Origin: an uncultured Eubacteriales bacterium | GTDB lineage: Bacteria; Bacillota; Clostridia; Lachnospirales; Lachnospiraceae | Direction: 5' to 3' | Length of the DNA: 49,556 nt | Assembly: GCA_949284175.1 (NCBI GenBank) | Contig: CASDVE010000031.1 | Span: forward strand, 1 to 49,556 | Shown: one piece after another, positions 1-8,066 of the stretch | How the letters are laid out: the number at the start of each line of letters is the position of its first letter | How positions within the stretch are numbered: position 1 is the stretch's first letter | Made by a program: the position numbers and the translations under genes | The notes under the pieces: model-generated | The model's input: only the letters and a program-made list of their open reading frames with translations | Told to the model about the DNA's origin: nothing | Databases searched by the model: none

Positions 1-14
1 AACTTGTAAATCAT
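1..14 (-). CDS. 5' end of a gene leaving the window
   Basis: Only four codons (Met-Ile-Tyr-Lys) lie inside the window. They follow a good ribosome site (GGAGG, 5 nt before the ATG at 14) and a TATAAT box at 40-35. The gene reads away from the cut-off primase at 95-1270, so it is probably the first gene of the element that split the primase. A recombinase would suit that position, but four codons cannot show it. Confidence 0.45.
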
Positions 15-34
15 AAGCACCTCCAAAGGTACTT

Positions 35-82
35 ATTATAACCTGAATTTGTACATTTTTAAATGATCGCTTTTGTACATTT
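35..82 (-). promoter_or_regulatory. Promoter with 11-bp direct repeats at an element end
   Basis: On the minus strand TATAAT lies at 40-35 with a weak -35 (TTTAAA at 63-58, 17-bp spacer). Two perfect direct repeats, TTTGTACATTT on the plus strand at 48-58 and 72-82, are 24 bp apart and cover the -35 region. They lie just outside the primase truncation point. They could be binding sites for the protein encoded to the left, or recombination sites. Confidence 0.45.
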
Positions 83-94
83 CTATTGTATCAT

Positions 95-1270
95 TTATAT
101 GGCAGCGATGTTCTTTGTATCTCTTCGCTTAATGGCATATTTCTTATAAGCCACAGCCTCTTCATACATCTCGTAAGCATGAGCCTGCTGTTTATTGAAC
201 ATCTGCACAGCCTTTTTCGGACCCACTGATACAAGAATCTCCATACCACCATTCTTTACAAGTTCATCCATAGCTTTCTTCATTTCGGTTTCAGCCTCTG
301 CAAGCTGTCTTTCCGTCAAGTCCTGGGAAACACCTTGGGACTTTGGTTTTGACTCTTCCCAGAAACTGCCGTTGTATACCATGTAATCGGTAGATGGGGA
401 ATAGCGAAGAATGTCCTTATACTCGGTTGCAAGTACCGTAGCCTGTCCCACATCGGAGAAGTCTTCCGGCTTTAATCTGCAGTCGGAGTTGTACTGTTCA
501 GGTGGAATGTATCCTTCCTGGTTCGATACCTTTTTACCGAACTTTGATGCACTTCTCCATATCACCTTGAGTTCACTTTCAGGAAGTGGCGGGTTACAGA
601 GTTCAGCTTTCTTAAGGAAGATCTGATACGCCTCTTCTGTATTTCCGTATCTCTTGATAATCTTTCCTGCGATGTGGCTCATGGTGCTGTTACGCTGACC
701 TTCCGGCACCTGCTCAAGGCTTGCATCGAAATCTGCAAAATCATCCTCTTCCAGATAATCAAGAATTGTCTTGTCACCTTCATAAAACTCCACTTCGTCA
801 GAGTCATTGCCATAAAGGAATCTGGCAGAGTCTAATGCGTTGGTATCGTAATAAGGGAAAGCATCAGCAATCTTTCGTTTCATGGCTGCATACTCTTCTC
901 CATCCGTTACCTTTGGTATAGGGAAGAACACATGAAATCTCGGTCTTGCCGATTTGTCACCCTTTGGAAGGTTGTGATGTCTGCTGTAAGATGCAGCAAA
1001 CACTACTCCCGGAATTGATAATGCAATATCAAAAGGAGTAAGCCAGTCTTCCGGGTTCTCTGAATGGTCATTGTCACAGTCAAGAGGGATACAGTCGGAG
1101 GATTCAAAGTTATCCTTACTGCGGTAGTTTCCCTTGTACTTTGCAGTTACATGGTCCATCTTGGTTGCTGCGATAAAAGACTCTTTATCCGTTACAACAT
1201 TCTTATTGGGATACAGACAGTTACCGCTGTTGCCGACACAATCTGCTGAATAAACAGTAAAATTAATCAT
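95..1270 (-). CDS. Phage/plasmid primase, C-terminally truncated
   Basis: This 391-aa protein resembles the front half of phage and plasmid primase-helicases. Acidic residues at 64-68 (D-C-D-N-D), the PRFHVFF strand at 110-116 and DSARFLYGN at 147-155 suit an archaeo-eukaryotic-type primase core. A PriCT-like helical segment follows at about 190-245, then a D5_N-like segment (LRYSP, YNGSFW) from about 285. Family members normally continue past RRDTKNIAA into an SF3 helicase with a Walker A motif. Here the reading stops two residues after that point and the helicase is missing. The start overlaps the gene at 1263-1703 by 8 bp, so it was the last gene of a leftward phage operon. It probably cannot unwind DNA and may be a broken remnant. 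Confidence 0.75.
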   Translation of the reverse strand: MINFTVYSADCVGNSGNCLYPNKNVVTDKESFIAATKMDHVTAKYKGNYRSKDNFESSDCIPLDCDNDHSENPEDWLTPFDIALSIPGVVFAASYSRHHNLPKGDKSARPRFHVFFPIPKVTDGEEYAAMKRKIADAFPYYDTNALDSARFLYGNDSDEVEFYEGDKTILDYLEEDDFADFDASLEQVPEGQRNSTMSHIAGKIIKRYGNTEEAYQIFLKKAELCNPPLPESELKVIWRSASKFGKKVSNQEGYIPPEQYNSDCRLKPEDFSDVGQATVLATEYKDILRYSPSTDYMVYNGSFWEESKPKSQGVSQDLTERQLAEAETEMKKAMDELVKNGGMEILVSVGPKKAVQMFNKQQAHAYEMYEEAVAYKKYAIKRRDTKNIAAI

Positions 1271-1703
1271 ATTCTCCGACCTCCTTCAAATCCTGGGTAA
1301 ACCATCTGATCTTCATTCTTCTTTTCTTGGCAATACCAATCTCACGAGCCATACCTCGGCTAATCACACCACCGAAGACCCAGACCTCTGTGCATTTGCC
1401 GAGAAGTACATAATTGAAATGCATAGCCATCTCTCTTTCAGTCTCATTACCATCATCCATGAACTGTGGATATAAAAGATGAGGTGTTACCGGGATAGCA
1501 TTTTCATCAACAGCAAATCTGCTGTACGCCCTCGCATTCTTTACATTGGTTTCAACATCACCTGCATATGGACTGCACACATACACCAAAGGAAGATAGG
1601 CAGCCTTTTTATCAGCTGCCATTTCCTCACGGTGGATGTTGGTAAGAGCCTCATATGTGGTCGGGTCAAAGTACCCTTCGTGATTAAACTTATCAACACC
1701 CAT
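1263..1703 (-). CDS. DUF4406-like (nucleoside deoxyribosyltransferase-like) phage protein
   Basis: A 146-aa protein whose middle begins with YVCSPYAGD, followed by NVKNARAYSRFA, PVTPHLLYPQF and KCTEVWVFG. This series is typical of DUF4406, a small Rossmann-like family related to nucleoside 2-deoxyribosyltransferases and common in phage replication regions. No substrate can be deduced. The gene starts 5 nt after the antirepressor stop and overlaps the primase by 8 bp, so all three are translated from one leftward message. The 46 residues in front of the conserved core are not recognised. Confidence 0.7.
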   Translation of the reverse strand: MGVDKFNHEGYFDPTTYEALTNIHREEMAADKKAAYLPLVYVCSPYAGDVETNVKNARAYSRFAVDENAIPVTPHLLYPQFMDDGNETEREMAMHFNYVLLGKCTEVWVFGGVISRGMAREIGIAKKRRMKIRWFTQDLKEVGEYD

Positions 1704-1708
1704 ATCTC

Positions 1709-2476
1709 TTAATCCTCCTGTTCGATAACTGGTAAGATGCCTTCATTCTTCAAAAGGTCATAAAGGAAAAGTCTGCCCTTCTGAGTCCAGTAGGTATGCA
1801 TCACACTTCTGCTCTCATCGATTGCGTAGGTACGGGACTGTGTGTATCCGCACTCTGCATAGTGCTGATATAAAAGCCAGGTCCTTCTGAACTTGTACTG
1901 AACCCCAAGTTCGTGAAGAAGTTCATTGAACTTGCGACCGCTCATACCATAGTCCTTTGCAATCTGCGTAATAGGAACTGTGTTCTTGTTCTGTAAAATA
2001 AGGTCATAGTAGCTTGCCTTTGGCTGGAGTTCTGCAATCTGCTGACGCTGAACAAGTGCCAGACATTCAAGCTGCTTTCTTCTCTCACGCTCTTCCTTAA
2101 GCTGTGTGAGTGCTGCAATCGCAAGATCAGGATTATTGAGAATCTCATCGATGGCATACATTCCATGCTTACGGATAGCCGGAAGAACTTCTGATGTAAC
2201 CCAATGTTTGAACTTCTTTGCATTCGGCATCTTGCTTGAAAGGATAAGACTGTAAAGTCCAGACTCATTGATGATGATGGTTTCCTTATCTTGGTTACCA
2301 TCAAAGATCATGACCTTGTGTCTGTCCTCTTCATCTACATGGCGGTTGATATCTCGACTACCGTTCTGGTACCCGAGAATGTCTGCTACATCCTTGCCAA
2401 CAAACATAACCTCACCATTTACAGTTGCTGTTCTTACAGAGCCAAACTCTGTGCTGTTAAATACTTGTAATTCCAT
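1709..2476 (-). CDS. Phage antirepressor (Bro-N plus KilAC-type)
   Basis: At 255 aa it has the usual two-part layout of phage antirepressors. Residues about 1-105 form a Bro-N domain (VMFVGKDVADILGY, then SGLYSLILSSKMPNAKKFKHWV ending in LPAIRKHGMY, quoted in parts). A charged linker at about 115-145 is followed by a C-terminal KilAC/ANT-type DNA-binding domain (PITQIAKDYGMSGRKFNELL, GVQYKFRRTWLLY, TQKGRLFLYDLL). Such proteins oppose phage repressors or bind DNA during the lytic switch. The ribosome site AAGGAGGTAATT lies just before the ATG at 2476. The 67-bp gap to the sigma-like gene contains only short inverted repeats. Confidence 0.88.
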   Translation of the reverse strand: MELQVFNSTEFGSVRTATVNGEVMFVGKDVADILGYQNGSRDINRHVDEEDRHKVMIFDGNQDKETIIINESGLYSLILSSKMPNAKKFKHWVTSEVLPAIRKHGMYAIDEILNNPDLAIAALTQLKEERERRKQLECLALVQRQQIAELQPKASYYDLILQNKNTVPITQIAKDYGMSGRKFNELLHELGVQYKFRRTWLLYQHYAECGYTQSRTYAIDESRSVMHTYWTQKGRLFLYDLLKNEGILPVIEQED

Positions 2477-2543
2477 ACGAATTACCTCCTTAAATAATTT
2501 ATTGGAGGTGTCACCTTCCTACCTGATAGCCTTGGGAGAAGGG

Positions 2544-3059
2544 TTAATAGGACGTTTTTGAAAAAACTTTTTTTAATTTGTTGATTGCACGTCTGTAACG
2601 ATGACTGACATTATTGGCATTCTCGCCGATTGATGCTGCATACTCGCCAACGGTGTAGCCGTCAAGCGCAATGGCAATGACCATATCTGCCACTGCAGGT
2701 TTAAGAAGACTTCTCAAGGTTTCACAGCACTCTTCGTATTCAAGCTGGTTATGTACTCCATCAATGGAACTGTTAAAGGCTGACTTGTCAGCTGCTCTGT
2801 ACATGATTGCTTCTTCGGTGTTGACCTCAACTGTTCCGTCTTTGCTCTTCATATATGCGTTGCCAGTATGACGGTCATGCTTGTGCCAGCTGTTGTAATC
2901 GGGTCTGTTGTATCTGACTTCGATTTCTTCCTGGATTCTCTTTTCGTAGTCTTCCTGACTCTCATCTTCTGAAATGGAGATATTAAGCCATCTCTCCAAT
3001 TCCACGTTTTCGACCTCAAGGGTCTGATACTCGTTCTCATAACGAATCTTAATTTTCAT
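2544..3059 (-). CDS. Sigma-70-like phage regulator
   Basis: A 171-aa protein. Residues about 110-165 (VADMVIAIALDGYTVGEYA, then ASIGENANNVSHRYRRAINK) have the spacing of a sigma region 4 helix-turn-helix: acidic helix, turn and basic recognition helix. The N-terminal 100 residues are acidic and carry no region 2. Such proteins are often annotated as sigma-70-like or ArpU-like late regulators in Firmicute phages. It is the first gene of the leftward phage block. The start is the ATG at 3059, preceded by GCAGGAACTTT. DNA binding is inferred from the fold only. Confidence 0.65.
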   Translation of the reverse strand: MKIKIRYENEYQTLEVENVELERWLNISISEDESQEDYEKRIQEEIEVRYNRPDYNSWHKHDRHTGNAYMKSKDGTVEVNTEEAIMYRAADKSAFNSSIDGVHNQLEYEECCETLRSLLKPAVADMVIAIALDGYTVGEYAASIGENANNVSHRYRRAINKLKKVFSKTSY

Positions 3060-3067
3060 AAAGTTCC

Positions 3068-3319
3068 TGCCTTTCTGCCTGGTTCTCGCAGAAGGGCAAT
3101 GGGAACAAATAAAGGCCGGTGCTTATAGAAGTACCGACCCAGATAGCCTGAAAAAGGGCATAAGGAAATAAGGGTACCTCAATCGCACCTTTCACAGGTT
3201 GTCCTGTGATTGATGCCGATATCTGCATCCCAATGCCCTTATAGCTAATCAGGCCTTGTGATATTTAATATTTGAGTGTCTGCCACTCAGTTTGATACAC
3301 AATGATTTATGTATCAAAA
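3068..3319. other. Hairpin-rich gene-free segment, possible structured RNA
   Basis: No ORF is credible here. The stretch packs in many paired segments: CTTTCTGC/GCAGAAGG (about 3069-3093), CGGTGCTT/AAGTACCG (3117-3136), GCCTGA with TCAGGC, and inside that GGGCAT with ATGCCC, TCAAT with ATTGA, CACAGG/CCTGTG and GATGC/GCATC. Farther right are GAGTG/CACTC and TGATACA/TGTATCA. The nested pairs from about 3146 to 3256 form a plausible multi-branched fold. Most stems work on either strand, so the orientation is open. It could be the 5' leader of the phage block, an independent RNA or an origin region. Confidence 0.45.
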
Positions 3320-3426
3320 TCAATGTCAGATCATTTTTGAGATGAACCAAAAATATGTATAAACGAGCATTTCTTTACGAACGCATAATTTGTTCATGGG
3401 AAAGTGTAGAATTTTGCAAATTTTTC

Positions 3427-3498
3427 TGATATAATAGTTGATAGACAAATTCCCACAGACCCATTGAACTTATGCAAGCACCTTGTTGCTTGTTTTTT
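3427..3498 (+). promoter_or_regulatory. Extended -10 promoter followed by a leader terminator
   Basis: TGATATAAT at 3427-3435 is an extended -10 box; there is no good -35. About 40 bp downstream, CAAGCA (3475-3480) and TGCTTG (3487-3492) form a hairpin followed at once by TTTTTT, a typical intrinsic terminator. A transcript from this promoter would be a roughly 55-nt RNA unless it reads through into the gene at 3592. The layout suggests attenuation or a short separate RNA. Confidence 0.5.
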
Positions 3499-3525
3499 AC
3501 ACTTACGAGTATAGACTATTGGTTT

Positions 3526-3570
3526 GGTAGAACCTGGTAGTGCCGGGTAGTCTTCGGTAGTCTTGGGTTG
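3526..3570 (+). repeat. GGTAG repeat with a 10-bp period
   Basis: GGTAG occurs at 3526, 3536, 3546 and 3556, with a degenerate GGTTG at 3566. Each unit is separated by 5 variable bases, so every copy faces the same side of the helix. The array ends 21 bp before the ATG at 3592 and lies after the leader terminator. A protein binding array (iterons) controlling the downstream cassette is the simplest reading; an effect on the message is also possible. Confidence 0.7.
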
Positions 3571-3591
3571 AAATGAAGAAAGAGGTGGATT

Positions 3592-4539
3592 ATGGAATTC
3601 ACAGAATTTGCAGAAATACTAAAACCCATCATCGGTGGTTCATATAGCACTCATGTTTTTACAAGAACACTTTTTGAAACAATCATTACCGAAGATGGTT
3701 TATTACAAATTGAAGATATAAGTGAAAACACATTTAAGGCTTATTACAATGGTAAAACACAAGTTACTAAAATAGCCCAGCGTGTACTACCACATATAGA
3801 ACCGGAACAGTTCATTTCATATTTGGATGATTTCCCAGAAGCAACAACTCAAAGATTGTGCGATGCTTTTCAACCTTATATAGATGACATTGACCTATAT
3901 AATGCCTCACAAAAAATTGCATACCTGTTTGAAGAAATACTTACAGTAGCTGCTTCACGAAAAAGAAAAAGCACTCCGAAGAGTGCTGATAAAACCCCAC
4001 ATGATATTCTTGAAGAGAAGATGCTGGCATCTGGACAGGCAGTAGCCGATGCGTGGGGTAACGCAGTAAGCAACCTGGTAAATGGACTAGATGGCAACAA
4101 TGCTGCCGGGACAACAAGTGTTCCACTTCCAGAAGTACAGGAAGATGAATCTCCCTATTCTTCTGAAGACAATTTACTGCTTGAAGAATTCACGGCTGAT
4201 TATGATGAAATCATGGTTACTCTCATTGGAGAAAACTATGCTTCATCATTAATCGACATGACTCTGCCATGTAAAATAAAAGACTTGTACGAAACCAAAT
4301 GGATGGCAAAAGCAGATATATTTGCTGATCCATCTTTAAAATCGTATGTTTTTGGTTTACTTGGCGAATTAAACAATATAAGCAACAGTTTTTTAGTCAG
4401 TGGCTCTGCAACTCCTTTTTTAGGAAGTTCCAGAACCAAAATACGCAATTTATATGTAAAGCTTCATCCCGACCAGTTCGCCGGAACATTTCCGTATGAT
4501 GCGTTTATCGATGACTGGAATGATGGAGAATATTATTAA
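3592..4539 (+). CDS. Unrecognised 315-aa protein, first gene of the helicase cassette
   Basis: I do not recognise this family. Residues 1-125 are mostly helical and contain LKPIIGG, FTRTLFETII and a segment about progress through helices (ITKIAQRV-like, IEPEQFISYL). A polar low-complexity linker at about 125-205 (KRKSTPKSADK, then an acidic DEDSP-type stretch) joins it to a C-terminal domain at about 205-315 ending in HPDQFAGTFPYDAFIDDWND. There are no membrane segments and no nuclease or ATPase motif. The ribosome site GAGGTGG is clear. The helicase gene starts 18 nt after the stop, so the two are almost certainly co-translated and probably act together. A defence role is inferred only from the restriction genes downstream. 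Confidence 0.85.
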   Translation: MEFTEFAEILKPIIGGSYSTHVFTRTLFETIITEDGLLQIEDISENTFKAYYNGKTQVTKIAQRVLPHIEPEQFISYLDDFPEATTQRLCDAFQPYIDDIDLYNASQKIAYLFEEILTVAASRKRKSTPKSADKTPHDILEEKMLASGQAVADAWGNAVSNLVNGLDGNNAAGTTSVPLPEVQEDESPYSSEDNLLLEEFTADYDEIMVTLIGENYASSLIDMTLPCKIKDLYETKWMAKADIFADPSLKSYVFGLLGELNNISNSFLVSGSATPFLGSSRTKIRNLYVKLHPDQFAGTFPYDAFIDDWNDGEYY

Positions 4540-4557
4540 TCGGAAAGGAGGATGTTG

Positions 4558-7356
4558 ATGCCATCGATTGATGAATCCATCCGTAAAATAGACAACGTCA
4601 TATGTAGGCATTTAGATGAAATAGAAAACAATTCTCGTGGTGCTATTTCTCAAGACATTTTAGAGCAGCTAACAAAGTTCGTAAATCACGTCATGCTCAA
4701 GTTCTATGCCAACGTCAGGGAAATACCTATAACCGCCGAAAACATAGCAAAGGCCACCGAGTTTGCACAGATAAACAGTGAATTGTACACTTTATATAAA
4801 TTCCATAATTACTTGGAAGTAGTCACCACACAATATACATTGGATGAAGATGGCTCCGAACGACTAATGCTTAAGTATTACCAGTACCTATTAGAAGCGA
4901 AGAATCTTATCTGGCACTACTTTGGTATTGAGGTACTACATAATTTAGATAAGTTCCCGCTTCATTTAGATGATACCTTACAGGAATACTATAAAAAGAT
5001 TTCTGAAAAAATAGAACGATATCCAGCGGAATTCAAAGCTGAAAAAAACGACAAATACTATATTCAGAAAATCAAACCACTCTTTGTTAACAAACACATA
5101 TATTATGAAATCACATTTACACCAATAGATGATAGAAAAAACAAGTCCAAGTCTAACAGAGTAATTGCTTTTACTAAACTTCCAATCAAAAGCAATTACG
5201 CATCAAAGTTTCATCTCGTACATGAAACTATCGAGATATTAGGAAAAACAATGCCTATCATCATTATTGACGGCTGGGAGGTATCCATTCGTGACTGTGA
5301 ATTTCAAAATTTTATTAAACTGATAAAAGGAGAGAAAAAACGAGTACCGTATCCAGAGCAACGCTTAATCTGTGAGTTCCTTACCAGAACAAGATACACA
5401 TTGACTGCTCTAATGGATTTCCCGGATAAAGCATATGATAGGCTTACTCTTGAATGGAAAAATAGCCTTAAATCTATGGTATTTATTCCTATTTTAGATT
5501 ACTGCAGAGAACTTATCCGAAATGGTCGTAATGGAAAGAATGTGCTGCGATACCTTCTCTATAACATGAACAATGTTATTATTAAAGGCCAATATTCAGA
5601 CGGATACTATAGCAAATACTATGAAGAATGGATACATACCGGAAACAGTTATCTTTCTAATTTGTACTTATCAAACGGTTGCAGGCAGTTTGACTCTTTA
5701 CCATTTAACAGATCTCCTGTTGGTCATAATCCAAAATTAGGTGCTGTTTTTGATTGTATTCCGTGTAAAGACAAACGCCCGGAATTGTTCGCAAGATTTA
5801 TAAGGAACAACACTGAAGGTAGAGGACAACTCTTTACTGATGTTGATGAACTAGGTAATTTTCCTGATTACCCAAGACTCATCGAACAATATAACGACAG
5901 CCTTTATTCAGGGCACAGACCTGAAAGTGATTTAATGCTTGAACATAATCAAGTATTTATAAACGATTACAAACTCGATACTTGCACTGTAATTGAAAAA
6001 TTACAAGAGTTGGCAGAATCAGGTATTGAGAACTACAGTGCCGATGTTGAAATTTGGCTGATGTTCGATGATTACGAAATTGACTGCGATGAAAAGAAAG
6101 ACATCATCACCCGTATATTTTCGGAATCAAAGGTTGGTGTGATATACGGTTCAGCAGGTGTAGGAAAATCTACGCTAATAAACCATGTTTCTCACTACTT
6201 AAATGATGATTCCAAACTATACCTTACACAAACAAATCCAGCAAAAGAGAACCTGATGCGAAAGATTGATGCAGAAAATACAACTTTCTCAACAATTGAA
6301 AGTTTCAAACGTCAAGGCTCTGCTTTTATGAAATATAAATTATTGGTTATCGATGAGTGTAGTACCGTAAGCAATAAAGATATGGTTGAGGTTCTTCAAA
6401 AGGCAAATTTTGAAATGCTTTTATTGGTTGGAGACACTTATCAGATTGATGCCATTCAATTTGGAAATTGGTTCTCGGTATTAAAAGCATTTTTACCAGA
6501 AAGTGCTGTATTTGAACTTACCCAACCTCATCGAACAAAGGACGAACGATTACTTGAACTGTGGGATAAGGTCAGACAGATGGACGATACCGCAAAAGAA
6601 GTCATCGAAAGAGAAAGCTACTCCTTAAAAGTAGATGAATCCCTACTCTCTTCTCTTGACCCAGGAGAAGCTATCCTCTGCCTAAACTACGATGGTTTAT
6701 ATGGAATCAACAACATCAATAGATTCCTACAGGAAAGCAATCCTAATCCTGCTGTTCAATGGGACATTCAACAGTATAAAGTTTGAGACCCGATTCTCTT
6801 CCTTGATTCAGATAGGTTCTTCCCTGTCATACACAATAATATGAAGGGAATAATCAAGGGAATAGAAATCTTAGACCCCGGCACTCATGAAGAACGCATT
6901 CAGTTTGATGTTGAGATACCTAAGGCAGTAGATGAAAGTGATCTCTGGCGTATTAATCTCGAACTACTTGAATGTTGGGAAAGCGAAGGAAAATCGTTAG
7001 TAAGATTTTGTGTGCACAAATTAAAGAGTGCTGACGAAGATGGAGACGAAAGTACCTCATTCACTGTTGTACCATTCCAAATTGCTTATGCTGTATCAAT
7101 ACACAAAGCACAAGGTCTGGAATATGACTCTGTAAAGATAGTTATTACCGATGAGGTGGAAGAATTAGTAACTCACAATATCTTCTACACTGCTATCACA
7201 AGAGCCAGAGAAAAATTAAAAATCTACTGGACTCCTGAAGTCGAGGAAAAGGTTATTAACCGAATCAGACCACGAGATATCAGTAAAGATGTCGAACTCT
7301 TGAAAAACTATCTCACAGAAAAACAGCAAGAAGAATCATTTGATTTTTGGTTGTAA
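4558..7356 (+). pseudogene. RecD/UvrD-type SF1 helicase split by an in-frame TGA
   Basis: One reading frame runs from 4558 to 7356, broken only by TGA at 6784-6786. Residues 1-520 are unrecognised. From about 531 come Walker A (GSAGVGKST), then LLVIDECSTVS (Walker B), LLVGDTYQIDA (motif III) and ELTQPHRTK (motif IV). After the TGA the same frame continues with DPILFLDSDRF and VIHNNMKG, then VSIHKAQGLEYDSVKI and FYTAITRAREKLKIYW (motifs V and VI). In this family V-G-D-P usually precedes the DRF segment, so TGA most simply replaces a GGA glycine codon. The start is the ATG at 4558, 6 nt after AAAGGAGG; the ATG at 4552 overlaps that site. The 5' fragment lacks motifs V-VI and should be inactive unless TGA is read through. 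A base-call error is possible. Confidence 0.8.
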
Positions 7357-7372
7357 AGCAAGGAGGTTGATT

Positions 7373-7576
7373 ATGCGAATCAGTTACAACAAATTATGGA
7401 AGATGTTAATTGACAAAGAAATGAACAGAAATGATCTTAAAGAGGCTGCCGGAATCAGTGCAGCTTCCATTGCCAAACTCGGCAAGGGTGCAAACATCAC
7501 AACTGATGTTCTTCTCAAAATCTGTGAGGCTATGGATTGTAAGTTGGAAGACATCATGGAAACAATAAAGGATTGA
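7373..7576 (+). CDS. Small Cro/C1-type HTH regulator
   Basis: A 67-aa protein consisting almost only of one helix-turn-helix: KLWKMLIDKEMNRNDLK, AGISAASIAKLGKG, then TTDVLLKICEAMDCKLEDI. This matches the short XRE family often called YozG or Cro/C1-type. The start at 7373 follows AAGGAGGTTGATT and lies 16 nt after the helicase stop. Its position just before the NUDIX and methyltransferase genes suits a controller of the cassette. No operator was tied to it directly; the GGTAG array upstream of 3592 is one candidate. Confidence 0.88.
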   Translation: MRISYNKLWKMLIDKEMNRNDLKEAAGISAASIAKLGKGANITTDVLLKICEAMDCKLEDIMETIKD

Positions 7577-7586
7577 GGTGGAGCGA

Positions 7587-8042
7587 ATGAATCGTAAAAC
7601 CCCAGTCGAACTCACGAATATGTGTATGATTTATGATGACCAAGGAAATGTACTTGTCGAAGAAAAGCTTGTACACAACTCCAAAGGACTAATCTTTCCT
7701 GGTGGTCATGTAGAAAGCAACGAATCGGTAGCTGAGTCTATGATTCGAGAGATTAAAGAGGAAACAGGACTCACGATAAGTAACCTTCAGTTCTGTGGCA
7801 TTAAGGACTGGATAGAATTTGATGGTTCTCGCTATATGGTTTTCTTATATAAGACCAACACATATTCTGGCAACATTCAGTCCTCATCAGAGGGAGAAAT
7901 ATTTTGGATGCCACTTGAGGAATTAAAGGAAAAAGAAACCTTATGGCATTTGAATATGATGTTAGAAATCTTTGAAGGCAATGGGGTATCAGAACTATAT
8001 TTTAATAGAAATCTCGATGCTCCTAACCCAGAATTAAAATGA
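7587..8042 (+). CDS. NUDIX hydrolase
   Basis: At 151 aa it carries a complete Nudix box from G40 to L62 (GGHVESNESVAES, then REIKEETGL), matching GX5EX7REUXEEXGU. The family hydrolyses nucleoside diphosphates linked to another group; the substrate cannot be read from the sequence. MutT-like or NTP-cleaning activity is the usual guess. The ATG at 7587 follows AGGTGGAG at good spacing; a GTG at 7578 lies inside that site and is less likely. The gene begins 10 nt after the HTH gene and ends 24 nt before the methyltransferase, so it is part of the same message. A NUDIX gene inside a restriction cassette is unusual enough to note. Confidence 0.9.
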   Translation: MNRKTPVELTNMCMIYDDQGNVLVEEKLVHNSKGLIFPGGHVESNESVAESMIREIKEETGLTISNLQFCGIKDWIEFDGSRYMVFLYKTNTYSGNIQSSSEGEIFWMPLEELKEKETLWHLNMMLEIFEGNGVSELYFNRNLDAPNPELK

Positions 8043-8066
8043 CAAACCAATGAAGGATTAAAAACA

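Noticed and set aside
4552..4557. Helicase start at the ATG at 4552.
   Set aside because: It overlaps the ribosome site; the ATG at 4558 has proper spacing.
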